The notes below the pieces were generated by a model. It was not told the DNA's origin and ran no database searches. It saw nothing but the letters and a program-made list of their open reading frames with translations. Shown piece after piece: positions 22,433-33,800 of a stretch of DNA of 64,000 nt. The translations under genes were made by a program, and so were the position numbers. Source of the stretch: Tetragonia tetragonoides. Lineage: Eukaryota > Streptophyta > Magnoliopsida > Caryophyllales > Aizoaceae. The stretch is taken from contig CM076148.1 in the NCBI GenBank assembly GCA_038025085.1, positions 31,974,501-32,038,500 of the forward strand, read 5' to 3'. Each line of letters starts with the position of its first letter. The stretch's first letter is position 1.

Positions 22433-24920
22433 TTAGACTTTGATCGCTCTCGACCATACTAGAAATTGGACACAAACATCTATCTTTTCTTCACATGTCA
22501 TTCATGCCCAACATAAACATAAGTGTAACAAATCAAAATTTGTTTAAAACTAATATTGTCATAGTAAAAATCATCATCCAAAAAGGTCTTAAATATTATA
22601 AACAATTATGGTAGGTCTAGTTAGTTGGTGAGATTTTAATAAAAACAAGTTAGATTAGAGTTTCCCTTTAAGACATCTTACCTTACTATTAGAACACAGT
22701 GCAGCTCTCCTAAGACTTGCCACGTGGCATATTTGAGATGGACATATGGGATGCCACGTAAGCCCCAAAATTCATATGGTAACGACACATAAGCCGCCAC
22801 GTAATCCGCTCATGCAAGTGTGTCAAACATTTATTTGACTTAATAAATGCAAAACAACATAATTATTATCATTTTCTTCAAGTTATAAAATCAAATAACT
22901 TTTGTTACGCAACTATATAAATTATAATTCTTATTTCATTGGATCAACTTCAGAAAATGTTTCAAAATGAGATACATATGTCCTATATTTGACTCTATAA
23001 TCTTACCTTACAATTAAAACACAGTGCAGCTCTCCTAAGACTTGCCACGTGGCATATTTGAGATGGACATATGGGATGCCACGTAAGCCCCAAAATTCGT
23101 ATGGTAACGACACGTAAGCCGCCACGTAATCCGCTCATGCAAGTGTGTCAAACATTTATTTGACTTAATAAATGCAAAACAACATAATTATGTTTGGTAG
23201 AAGTTATTTACTTACTTTATTTATAAAAAAAAAAACAGAAGAGAAAAGACCCTTAATCACATGACTATAAGATCCGTGTAATTAAGACACATACTATAGC
23301 ACCTAAAAGAATAGACAACATACAAAAATAAACTAACCCGGGGCATCGCCCGGGACAAAAACTAGTATACATCGAAAGAACAACTTGATCTCTCCTATTT
23401 GCATCCCTCTTATGTGTGCATACCCTTAGTTCGACCCATGTAACGAGCTTTCATCAATAACTCCTGTCCCAATTGGTCAAGGGCATTAAGTGACAATGCA
23501 CCGCTCGGATTTCCACTCGAGTCTTTTCTTTTTTTGAAACAAACCTTGAATTAGTAGAGCTTTTTTCTCAATCAATTTCTTTTTTTTTTAGCACTTGAGC
23601 CATGTTTCGACCAAGAAGGTTGCATTTTATGCTCCATACGCATCTTGGTACAAGGCTTCGGCGGACTTACCTCTCTACCTACCTTGTTTCCCACATCGGT
23701 ACCTCAAGGCATTTTTTTCTCTTCTTTTTTTTTTTTTTTTTTTAAGATCACCTTGTTTCTTTTTATCCTTCATTTTCACTTTTTTTCTTTAATAATATTA
23801 GCTCTACCAATTCGAGGCTACTTTCTTTTGAAAATAAGATGAGTTTATGCACACTAGGGATAAGAGTTCAACAAGTCATCTTTAGACACACATAGTCATC
23901 AAAGGGAGACTAGGTTAGCATTTTCTAAAAATAGTTAATTAAGTTAGCACCTACCATAATCATTTATAAATAGAAAATATTTTATGGATGATTGACATTT
24001 ACTAAGACAAACTAGTATTTACTCGAGTCTAATTTGCTATCTTTGTTCTAACATGGATAATACATGGAGAAAAGACACCTAATCAAATCAAAGACTAAAA
24101 AAAAAACAAAAAAGTTTAGCCTATTCTCGTGCATTACATTCCAAACATATAAGCAGTAAGACACAAGCATTTAACCATGACAAACAAGCATATCATATTC
24201 TCATTCCCCCCACACTTAAACTTCACATCGTCCTCAATGTCAATTTCACTACCTCTATGTAAAATTTCAGTACAAGGAACCAAGCAGATCACACTATTTT
24301 TATTATCTAAAAAAAAAAATTAAACAATCCTAACTCACTTTCGTAGGAATCACGATTGCATTTAGCAAATGTAACAAGCCCTTTAAACCCCTAGGTTCCC
24401 CTAGTGGACGAGTATGGTCTCGGAGGGTTTGCAGAAGATCTACCCACAAAATCAAATTAATTTTTTTTTCACATATAAAAGCAAAAAAAGAAAAGAAATT
24501 ATGAAAAAAAAAAACAATTTATTGATCAGAATAAAAAGATAATGGCTAGAGGCACTTAGCTAGTTGTTTTTCCCTTATTTTTTTCTTTGTTTTTTTTTTT
24601 TTTTAATTCTGTGTATGTGTCGCCTCCGTATCATTACTTTCACCTCTTCTTGATGCATCATTGCCCTTCTCTTAAATTCGTTCTTGTGGTGCCACTATTT
24701 CTTCTAGCTCATCCAATAAGCAATCCTACAATTTCAATCAATAAATTAGTAGCATCCACTCAAATATTACCCAGGGTTCTTAGACCAAACAAACCACTTA
24801 TATAGATAAAAGTGGTCAATTTATCTAGCGAGCGTCACACATTCACACTATAAGAATCATTCATTCTTTTTTCTTTTTTTAATGCATATGTAGACCAATA
24901 CGTTTGTCATCTCATTCTGC
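22433..24920 (-). other. First internal region, non-coding
   Basis: AT-rich with long poly-T and poly-A runs. It repeats at 26551-28325 with the Helitron (22676-23365) missing. The minus strand contains TTTAAGTGTGGGGGGAA at about 24205-24225, next to GAGGACGATGTGAAG. That phrase is typical of Athila/Tat-type elements near the end of their coding part. Short frames such as those at 23595-23842 are Phe-rich low complexity and are not called as genes. Confidence 0.6.
22676..23365 (+). mobile_element. Non-autonomous Helitron (690 bp) with doubled 5' end
   Basis: It begins TCTTACCTTAC after an A (22675) and ends CTAG before a T (23366), the A|TC...CTRR|T rule of Helitrons. A hairpin, CCCGGGGCATCGCCCGGG, lies about 9 bp before the 3' end. 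The second copy of the host element (around 26785) has the empty site GACATATACATCG, proving the insertion and its edges. The first 190 bp are repeated at 23001-23191, giving two 5' termini 325 bp apart. No Rep/helicase is encoded. Confidence 0.9.
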
Positions 24921-24941
24921 TAATCCCAGGCAACGGCGCCA
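24921..24941 (-). other. Primer binding site (tRNA-Asp type)
   Basis: The minus strand reads TGGCGCCGTTGCCTGGGATT, five bases after the LTR end. It pairs with the 3' end of plant tRNA-Asp except for one base (CCTGGG for CCGGGG). A remnant (TAATCCCCGGG) of the same site is at 28326-28336. Confidence 0.82.
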
Positions 24942-24946
24942 AAATT

Positions 24947-26536
24947 TGATACGTGTCGTTTGCGCATACAAATTCAAAAACCTTATTTCTACCACGAACA
25001 CATAGATAATATAGTATAGGTTAAATAAGAGTCGATCCCACGAGGACAGAAATCAATATTTGTTAACTTCTACTCTAATCCTAGTTCACAAATTACAAAA
25101 CAATAAACATTGGGGGGTTTTATTGAAGAATCACTAAGACCAACCAAACAGAAAATAAACTAACTAATCTAGTATTTACAAGTGAAACAGACAAACTGAC
25201 TAAGCACATAAGTTCAAATCATCTTAGTTACCCAAGTCGGATTTTGTCATTGACAACCAAGTTAATTATTAGGTTAACTTTAGAGAATCTACCAGCTAGC
25301 TTCTCCCTATCTCCCTTTACTAGCTTGAACCGAACGAGCTCGATCCTAGACTCAATAATAAATAAATACTAGAAAGACATCATTAACCCTAGGAAAATTA
25401 ATCCAAGATAGAAACAATGTAATTTTGTCTAGATCATGCAATGCCCTAATTAAGACTCAACCGTTCAACCGACTAACTTCTTAATTAGTTGCTACACATT
25501 TGTTCATTCAATAGTATACGAACTAACGATTAAACGATAGCAATAGATTCATATTTAAACAAAGAAGGACGTCTCCGGACCATATAAAAACATGAATCAT
25601 AAATTAATTAACTCAAGCAACGCATGAATACTAAAATTAACTTGAATATATTAATTCTAAATTGAACTAATAAATTGTCTCAAACATCCAAAAACTTAGA
25701 TTTCTAAACTAAAGTTGAACACTTGAAAACAAATCAAACTTAGGACACTAGATACAAAAAGGTATTAGAGTAATAGAGACTCATTCAATTTCTTAGCCCG
25801 GACTTGTAAACTTGAGCACCACTTCGACCCGATAATTCAAGCTCCAAAATCCACCTCCAAAGGTCATGAACCAGCTCGATTTCAATGGCTTGTATCCCTT
25901 TTGACTCTTACACTCTCCTTGAACTAGAACCTTTTTTTATTGGCTCTCAGGTTTTTGTGACTAAAATTCTGCTTTTTCTTCTTGCTGAACGTTTTCCCTT
26001 TTTATGCTTGATTTTCGTGATCTTTGTAGGGGATTAAACCAGAAAATAATCTTCCTATTAGTCGTGCAATATCTTCTAGTATTAGGGGTGTAGAGATCTT
26101 TCTTTACTTGGGCATTAAGTTGTGCAAAAATTAGGAAAGTTAGGGCTTCAGAAACTTGTAGCATAATTTCGGATGTGTTAAGGTCTGATGTTGGAAAAGT
26201 CTAAAACATAAAAGTTCTAGGTCTCCTTTTGGGCTTTCCGTAGCATTTTGAATCATCCGAATCTGATATCGAACGAAGGAGTTAGGGCCAAAATACGAAC
26301 TACTGTCAAAACTGCTCCGAATTGGGAATTGGGTCGAATTTGCTCTCCTTTATTCCGCCAATATTACCTACACAATAAAAATATAGAAAATAGGCCTAAA
26401 ACACAACAAATTATGAAAAATATAAAATAAAATTTAAAATACTAAATATTATTAAAAACCCAAATAATAATGATCTAAAACTAATCAAAACATAACGATA
26501 ATGAGGCATAAAACATGTATATTAAAGAACATATCA
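24947..26536 (-). repeat. LTR 2 of the non-coding LTR element
   Basis: 1590 bp. It serves as 5' LTR for the first internal region (primer site at its left edge) and as 3' LTR for the second (polypurine tract at its right edge), the signature of a tandem array sharing a middle LTR. Confidence 0.88.
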
Positions 26537-28336
26537 AATTCCCCCATACTTAGAATTTGGTCGCCCTCGACCATACTAGACATTGGACACAAACATCTAT
26601 CTTTTCTTCACATGTCATTCATGCCAAACATAAGTGTAACAAATTAAATTTGTTTAAAACTAATATTGTCATAGTAAAAATCATCATCCAAAAAGGTCTT
26701 AAATATTATAAGCAACCATGGTAGGTTTAGTTAGTTGGTGAGATTTTAATAAAAACAAGTTAGATTAGAGTTTCCCGTTAAGACATATACATCGAAAGAA
26801 CAACTTCATCTCTCCTATTTGCATCCCTCTTATGTGTGCATACCCCTAGTTCGACCCATGTAACGAGCTTTCATCAATGACTCCCATCCCAATTGGTCCA
26901 AGGCATTAGGTGACAATGCACCCCTTGGATTTCCACTCGAGTCTTTCTTTTTTTTGAAACAAATCTTGAATTATTAGAGCTTTTATCTCAATCAATTTTT
27001 TCTTTTTTTTTTTTTAGCACTTGAGCCATGTTTCGACCAAGAAGGTTGCATTTTATGCTCCATACGTATCTTGGTACAAGGTTTCGGCAGACTTACCTCT
27101 CTACCTACCTTGTTTCCCATATCGGTACCTCAAGGCATTTTTTTCTCTTCTTTTTCTTTTTTTTTTCAAGATCACATTTTTTCTTTTTATCCTTCATTTT
27201 CACTTTTTTTCTTTAATAATATTAGCTCTACCAATTCGAGGCTACTTTCTTTTGAAAATAAGATGAGTTTATGCACACTAGGAATAAGAGTTCAACAAGT
27301 CATCTTTAGACACACATAGTCATCAAAGGGAGACTAGGTTAGCATTTTCTGAAAATAGTTAATTAAGGTAGCACCTACCACAATCATTTATAACTAGAAA
27401 ATATTTTATGGATGATTGACGTTTACTAAGACAAACTAGTATTTACTCGAGTCTAATTTGCTATCTTTGTTCTAACATGGATAATACATGGAGAAAAGAC
27501 ACCTAATCAAATAAAAGACTAAAAAAAAATAAAAAAAATTTAGCCTATTCTCATGCATTACATTCCAAACATATAAGCAGTAAGACACAAGCATTTAACC
27601 ATGACAAACAAGCATATCATATTCTCACTCCCCCCACACTTAAACTTCACATCGTCCTCAATGTGAATTTCACTACCTCTATATAAAATTTCAGCACAAG
27701 GAACCAAGCAGATCACACTATTTTTACTATCTAAAAAAAAAATTTTAACAATCCTAACTTACTTTCATAGGAATTACGATTGCATTTAGCATATGCAACA
27801 AGCCCTTTAAACCCCTAGGTTCCCCTAGTGGACGAGTATGGTCTCATGAGGGTTTGCAGAAGATCTACCCACAAAATCAAATTAATTTTTTTTTCACATA
27901 TAAAAGCAAAAAAAGAAAAGAAATTATGAGAAAAAAATAAATTTATTGATCAGAATAAAAAGATAATGGCTAGAGGCACTTAGCTAGTTGTTTTTCTTTG
28001 TTTTTTTTTTTTTCTGTGTGTGTGTCGCCTCCGTATCATTACTTCCACCTCTTCTTGATGCATCATTGCCCTTCTCTTAAATTCGTTATTGTGGTGCCAC
28101 TATTTCTTCTAGCTCATCCAATAAGCAATCCTGCAATTTCAATCAATAAATTAGTAGCATCCACTCAAATATTACCCAGGATTCTTAGACCAAACAAACC
28201 ACTTATATAGATAAAAGTGGTCAATTTATCTAGCGAGCGTCACACATTCACACTATAAGAATCATTCATTCTTTTTTCTTTTTTTAATGCATATGTAGAC
28301 CAATATGTTTGTCATCTCATCCTGCTAATCCCCGGG
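26537..28336 (-). other. Second internal region, non-coding, no Helitron
   Basis: A near copy of 22420-24946 without the Helitron. It breaks off within the primer site at about 28336. It carries no recognisable protein. Confidence 0.75.
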
Positions 28337-28528
28337 ATTTTAGTCAAACTAATCAAAAGTTTTAGATCACTATAAGAATCATTCATTCATTCTTTTCTCT
28401 TTTTTTAATGCATATAAAATAAAAGTTAAAATACTAAATATTATTCAATATCCAAATATTAATGATCTAAAACTAATCAAAACATAACGATAATGAAGGA
28501 TAAAACATGTATATTAAAGAACTTATCA
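28337..28528 (-). repeat. Rearranged right end with LTR 3 fragment
   Basis: After the primer-site remnant there is about 75 bp that partly repeats 28249-28300 (CACTATAAGAATCATTCATT). The last 117 bp or so of the LTR (28412-28528) follow, ending AACTTATCA and the TSD. About 1.45 kb of LTR 3 is missing, so a deletion followed insertion. Confidence 0.65.
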
Positions 28529-28533
28529 TACGG

Positions 28534-29362
28534 GTAGAGGAAGGGATGGGCTGTTGATAGGAGGAGGTCGGGTAGAGAGGGATTTGGTTGGCTTGGTAAT
28601 AAGCTTAGGGAGGTGGGGTGGGGAGGTGTGTGAAGGTGACGGGAGGGGGGACAACCGTGGGGTAAGGGGAGGTGGGGTAGGGGTAAGTCGGGTAGCGGTG
28701 AGAGTATAGGACAATGGAGTTGGAGGAATGGTTGGTGTGACGGGGTGTGGCTCGGGGTTATTTGTCGAGACGTTGCTCCTCAAGGATGAGCATAGACCGA
28801 CATTGGAGAAAAGTTGGGAAGGGTTGGTGGTGTTGGATGACATTGGTGATGTTTTCAAACTTGTCGGATAGGTCGTTTATAGTGTAGATCAATAATTGAC
28901 GCTCGGTTATAGGGCTATCCACATTGGCAAGAAGGTCGTCTATAGATTTAATGTGGGCACAGTAGTGATGAACATTCATATCACCCATATCGAGTTAGTA
29001 ATTTCAATTGACAATTGAAGGGCACGGATTTCCTTATTATCTCTAAAAAGTTGTTCAAGGGACGTCCAACGGTTGTGAGCAGTGACTTTGGGTTTAAGGA
29101 TCATGGTAAGTAAGGATTGGGATATGGTGTCATAAATCCATAATTTAACTATGCCATCAAGTTTCTTCCAGTGAGTATCATCATCCCCCGTAGGTTTAGA
29201 GGTTACATTAAGATTCCCATGTACCCCAAAACTAAGACAATGAGTTTCAGAAAGTTCACGCCAAGCGTCATAATTCAAAGCATTAAGGTCTAGTTGAAGG
29301 GGTATGTAAGTTTTGATGTTGGTTATGCCATAAGTTTTTGGTAGTGGTTGGAGGGCAGCCAT
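28534..29362 (-). pseudogene. N-terminal gag of the nested copia element
   Basis: The likely start is the Met at 29362 (MAALQPLPKTYGITNIKTYI). Then come LQLDLNALNYDAWRELSETH and HWKKLDGIVKLWIYDTIS, typical of the copia gag (UBN2-like) region. The frame changes near 28980 and continues with YCAHIKSIDDLLANVD and QLLIYTINDLSDKFENI. It then enters a Pro/Thr/Ser-rich stretch until the LTR element cuts it at 28533. The other half resumes at 20827. Gag would form the particle. Confidence 0.82.
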
Positions 29363-29683
29363 GACAAACACAAAGGAAACAACAAAACACGATGAAAAGC
29401 AAGGAAGAAAGGACAAGAAGGGCGGTGACGGAACTTACCAACACCCGACAGCAGGCGGCCGGTGTGAGAGAGGGAGGGCGCACTCGGGGCGTGAGTGGCA
29501 GCGGAAGCAGTTGTGCGTGGCCCAGGCTCGGTTGGTGGCTGACCCTTGCGGTGACCTGCGGCTGACCCTTGCGGTAGGCTGGCCATGGAGGAGAGGAGGC
29601 GGCGGCGCGGCGCAAGGCGAGGCAAGGTCGGTTGGAAAGGGTGGCGACCGTTTGAGAGTAGGGTTAGGGTTTTCAGAGATTTT

Positions 29684-29695
29684 GCTCTAATACCA
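29684..29695 (-). other. Primer binding site of the nested copia element
   Basis: TGGTATTAGAGC on the minus strand, directly next to the 5' LTR start at 29696. Tolerated variant of the tRNA-Met site. Confidence 0.8.
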
Positions 29696-29901
29696 TGTTA
29701 TCTGGTATAATTCCGTGAGGATTGCCTCTTTATTAATAACAATATATATATCAATAGGTTTACAGAAGGGAAGCTGGGCCAGAGCCCTAATACAAACATA
29801 AGGGCCTAACTTACATAAGCCTAATATGAATAACTAAATATTTACATTTTTTTTTTCTTTTTTTTGATTGAAGTATTTACATATTTCAGTATAGTCTATT
29901 A
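29696..29901 (-). repeat. 5' LTR of the nested copia element (206 bp)
   Basis: It matches 17085-17254 but carries an insertion of about 36 bp (a T-rich run with a repeated TATTTACAT) near 29850-29882. It ends CTATTA, followed by the TSD GGTTA. Confidence 0.88.
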
Positions 29902-29906
29902 GGTTA

Positions 29907-30689
29907 ACATCCTCAAAATGAGGTTTAGATTCCTTCTTAAGCTACCCTTAAAATAGATACATATGTAAACACTGTTGGCCTTCTTGACTTGATACAACAC
30001 ATGAAGTTCTCCAATTGTTGCTTCATCAATGGGCTAGGATTTTCATCATATACTTTGATACCATTTTAAATTTTCAATATGGGTCTACCGTTGTATCGCC
30101 TGCAAACTTCCAGGTGATAGAGAGTAGATTAAATACAATTCTAATTGGATTTCATCCTAAAATTAGTTGGTAAGCAACCCAGTAACTTACATGCAATCGA
30201 ACACTGTCTCCAAATTTTTTTAATGTGGGAGATTCAAAATTTCAAATATGGGTTATACTCTTAACATTATTTGATTATAACTTCGAAATAATCGCAAATG
30301 GGAAAAGACTTGCATTTTACCACTTACCGCGGCAAGCCACCGCTTGCCGCTCTACTGTCGAATATGAATGAATTAGGGCACATTTTGAAAAGGAAACGAA
30401 AGTTCCGAGGAAGCTTGGCAGGCGCTTGTGAGTTATGACCGACCAATCATAATCTGATTTCTTTGTCAACTGATCATGTACAATAATTAAAATTAAGAAA
30501 GATATTATAGGACAAGAATATTTTTTCCATGTTTTGATAATCAAAGATTCAACGTGCCAGCTTTGGTGCAATTAATTTCTTATCAGACTTTGATTAAAGT
30601 ACAATATAGTTTATTCCAATCGAGAAATTAACGGGTATAAACATATCCCTTAAGTCAAACACATCTTACGAACCAAAGAGCCCAACGCC
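29907..30689. other. Intergenic region upstream of the first GDSL gene
   Basis: No gene is seen. At 30051-30064 the minus strand reads TGGTATCAAAGT, a possible primer site. Sequence to its right ends GGGTTATACTCTTAACA (about 30247-30263), like a TRIM LTR end. The same end also occurs at 17007-17023 on the far side of the copia element. The remainder is AT-rich and would hold the GDSL promoter. Confidence 0.35.
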
Positions 30690-30697
30690 TTTAAATA
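30690..30697 (+). promoter_or_regulatory. Probable TATA box of the first GDSL gene
   Basis: TTTAAATA lies 120 bp upstream of the ATG. The paralogue has GCCTTTAAATA in the same context (60952-60959), so the element is conserved between the two genes. Confidence 0.5.
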
Positions 30698-30809
30698 TCG
30701 CCACCTTAAACCCATCTTTGTCATCACGCAACGAATGTTTATTTTAGCTGTTTATTAGTGTTAAAGAAAACGTACAAAAACTACAAGATCTTCCTTTCTT
30801 TCTTTTGCC

Positions 30810-33800
30810 ATGACGTTAACCAGCAGCACTAAAATGCTGGCTAGTGCACTAGCAATATGTGCAATGTTAATCATTCTTTCTCCTTTGAGTTCCAATGCAC
30901 AACCTACGATTCCGAATAAAGCCCCGCTTTACGTGTTCGGTGATTCGCTCTACGACACCGGCATGGGGTTGTATGTTAACAAGGGTCCGACACCGGCCAA
31001 GTTCACTCCTTATGGTGAGACGTACTTCAAAAAGCCTGCTGGGAGGTATTCTAATGGGCGGCTCATCCCTGATTTCATAGGTACGTAATTAATATACTCG
31101 TACATTATTCTGGTCGATCTTTGTGAAATTTGGTAATATGCATTCACAAATAATTGTATAAGACGAGGGTTACATTTTGAATAACAATTATTATTTTTTG
31201 AATGAAAAGCATTAAAATAATGTTACATTTTGAATAGAAAATGGTACTATTTTAATAGTTTCAGCGTGAGATGTGGTCTTACATTTCTTATGTTGGTCAT
31301 TGGTTCTTACATATATAGTATATATGGGTATATATTGGCAGCTGTATTGGCCAACTTACCATTCCCCGTACCGTATTCAAACCCAAACCTTACTGTCACA
31401 AACTACACACAAGCGATCAACTTTGCAAATGCTGCTGCTGGTGTGCTTGTCGAAACGCGTGCAGATGTAAACGCTGTATGTATCTATCAATTTCTCTAAT
31501 TTGTATTTGATTTTGATATGTTCCAGGTTGCATGAATCCAAAAAAGTTGTCTAAAAATGTAAAGATTACCAATGGAATATAACTTATAGTATTATTTTCA
31601 TCGATTAGGAGCCTCAGGGGCGGAATCAGGGGGTGGCCAGCGTCAGCCATGGCCACCCCCATGATCTTGAAATTTTATAAATAGTTAATGAAGCTTATTG
31701 TAACATAGCTGACTGGGTAGCAGGGATGGTAGTACATGCGTTTGAGTTTGGTGCCGTGCTTGCACGAGATCGATTCTTTACGTGTGCACCATTTTTTGTT
31801 TTCTTTATTTTATGATTCTCACCCTATCTCACTATTTATTGCCCAACCCCCTTTTTTTATTCTTCCCCTTTTATTACATTTTGACATTTTGTGATTTGAG
31901 TTTCTTAATCTAGATATTTTTTTACTCAGTTTTTTTTTCCTCTTGGTAGTTCAAAAAAAAAAAAATATCTTTGGTACATGTACAACCTACAAAAACATCT
32001 AAATAAAGCTAGTTAATATACATTTAATTATTCTAATATCATTCATTTTTTTGTTCTCTTGATTTTAATTTTGCTAGCTATTTTTGAAGGACTAAGTCTT
32101 GAGTGAGACCAAATTACATAAAATTGTGGTCACTATTTAGAAATATAGGGTTACTTATTATGAGTCGTGATCCTTATTTTATTAAAAAGTGACCCTCATT
32201 TCAAAAAAGAAAAACGATAAAACCATTGTTAACAGAATAAAATGTTGTAGTACTTGCCCCCCCCGATAAATATTTTCTGATTCCGCCACTGAGGATCCTC
32301 ACCAATAATACCACATTTCTCATATTTTTGTTGCATTACACTTGTGGATGATTGACATACACGGCGTGTTAAGGTGATCGATACAAATGAAAAAGGTAAT
32401 ATAAAGTATCTAATACTCTGTATGTATGTGTCAAGCATTACAGTGTAATGCGTAAATGCGGAAAATAGTATACTAGAGAGGATCCTCATCCTATTTTGAC
32501 TTGAAGAAAAGAAAAAAAACATAAGGGAAGAATTGATAGTGTTCTTCATTTAAATGAATATATTTATTTATTTTTCCATCTTTTTTCCATTGTGTCCAGT
32601 TGAATCTGAAGCTGCAAACAGATTATTTTGTGCAAATGACACAAAAGTTGGTGCAGCAATATGGGCAAGCACAGACTACAAAGCTGCTATCCCAAGCAGT
32701 ATACCTATTCAATATTGGAGCCAATGACTATAGTGCCTTATACAGTCGTTATCGTGGTCGTCTTACTCCTGCCATGGAGACAAATTTTATGAACCAAGTA
32801 CTTGGCAACTTCTCGATCCACCTCACGGTAAGATTTTCTCTCACTATTGCATGTTTGTCTTATATTCACTCACTAGCTAGTACTCTCTCCGTTCCTGTCA
32901 AATGCTACCATTTGATTAAAATAGATGTTTTATACAAACACTCCCATTTCTTTACTTGGTAAACAATTTACTAGTCATTTACAATATTACCCACCATTAA
33001 AACCCAAGCCCCCACACTCTTCTTTCTCTCTCCTCAAGTCCCTATCCACCCATCTAAATGTGACTAATGTTGAGAGTAGAAGGGGAAAGCACATGACAAA
33101 ATAAACTTTCTTTGGTCTTTGTGCCAAAAGCAAATGGTAGCGTTTGATAGGAACGGATGGAGTATATATATATGAAATAGGTGCCTCTAGTTTATTATCG
33201 TTAAAGTACAAGAGAGATAACAAATGGGGGATATGTTGACATATGATATTGTTAACTTTTATAATTGGGCCCATTAAGAGAGGGTTTATAACATAAGTGA
33301 GGTTTCAACCCAAAACCAATTGGCAATGGGTGGAGTACTGGAGTAATACCCTTAGTAATAAACACCTCAAGGCACTCTTTCTTGATCAATGTGGGACATC
33401 CCACTTTAACACCCCACCTCACGCAAAAACCCATCTTGGGCTAAAGCGTGGACCAATCAAACCCAACTTGGGCCAGTCACACGCACGTGGCCTAAACAGG
33501 GGTCAAATTTAACTACCCTGTCGCACAATTACCTCAATTGGGCTTCAACTTGTGGGCCAACAAGGGGTCATAAAGGCAGGATCAAAGCCCGCTCTGATAC
33601 CATGTTAACTTTTATAATTGGGCCCATCAAGAGAGTATTTATAACATAAGTGAGGTTCCAACGCAAAACAAATTGATAATAGATGGAGTAACTCTCTTAA
33701 TTATAAACACCTCAAGTCACTCTTTCTTGATCAATGTGGGATATCCCACTTCAACAGATATCAATGGTACGGATTGATACAACATAACACCATTTGTTAT

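Larger units (their letters stand above)
20833..28528 (-). mobile_element. Non-coding LTR element (LARD-like), tandem LTR-INT-LTR-INT-LTR
   Basis: It starts TGATACGTGTC, ends GAACTTATCA and is flanked by TSD TACGG (20828-20832, 28529-28533), so it inserted into the copia gag. LTR 1 is 20833-22419, LTR 2 is 24947-26536, and a fragment of LTR 3 is 28412-28528. Internal regions are 22420-24946 and 26537-about 28336 and are near copies, except that the first also holds a Helitron. The primer site is complementary to tRNA-Asp. Neither internal region encodes a recognisable protein, so it depended on another element's enzymes. The tRNA-Asp site and a TTTAAGTGTGGGGGGAA tract point to the Athila/Tat gypsy group as the likely source. 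Confidence 0.85.
17085..29901 (-). mobile_element. Ty1/copia retrotransposon, split by a nested LTR element
   Basis: Short LTRs (17085-17254 and 29696-29901) start TGTTATCTGG; the left ends CTATCA, the right CTATTA. A perfect TSD GGTTA lies at 17080-17084 and 29902-29906. Primer site and gag are at the right, polypurine tract at the left, so the element reads right to left. Gag is interrupted at 20832/28529 by a 7.7-kb insertion. Without it the element is about 5.1 kb. All protein domains are degraded. Confidence 0.92.

Noticed and set aside
23595..23842. Paired Phe-rich frames here and at 27021-27319
   Set aside because: They recur because the internal region of the LTR element is duplicated. 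Frames diverge through poly-T indels, so no protein is conserved.
32229..32549. Minus-strand 106-residue frame in GDSL intron 2
   Set aside because: It overlaps the MITE end and intron; it has no recognisable domain.
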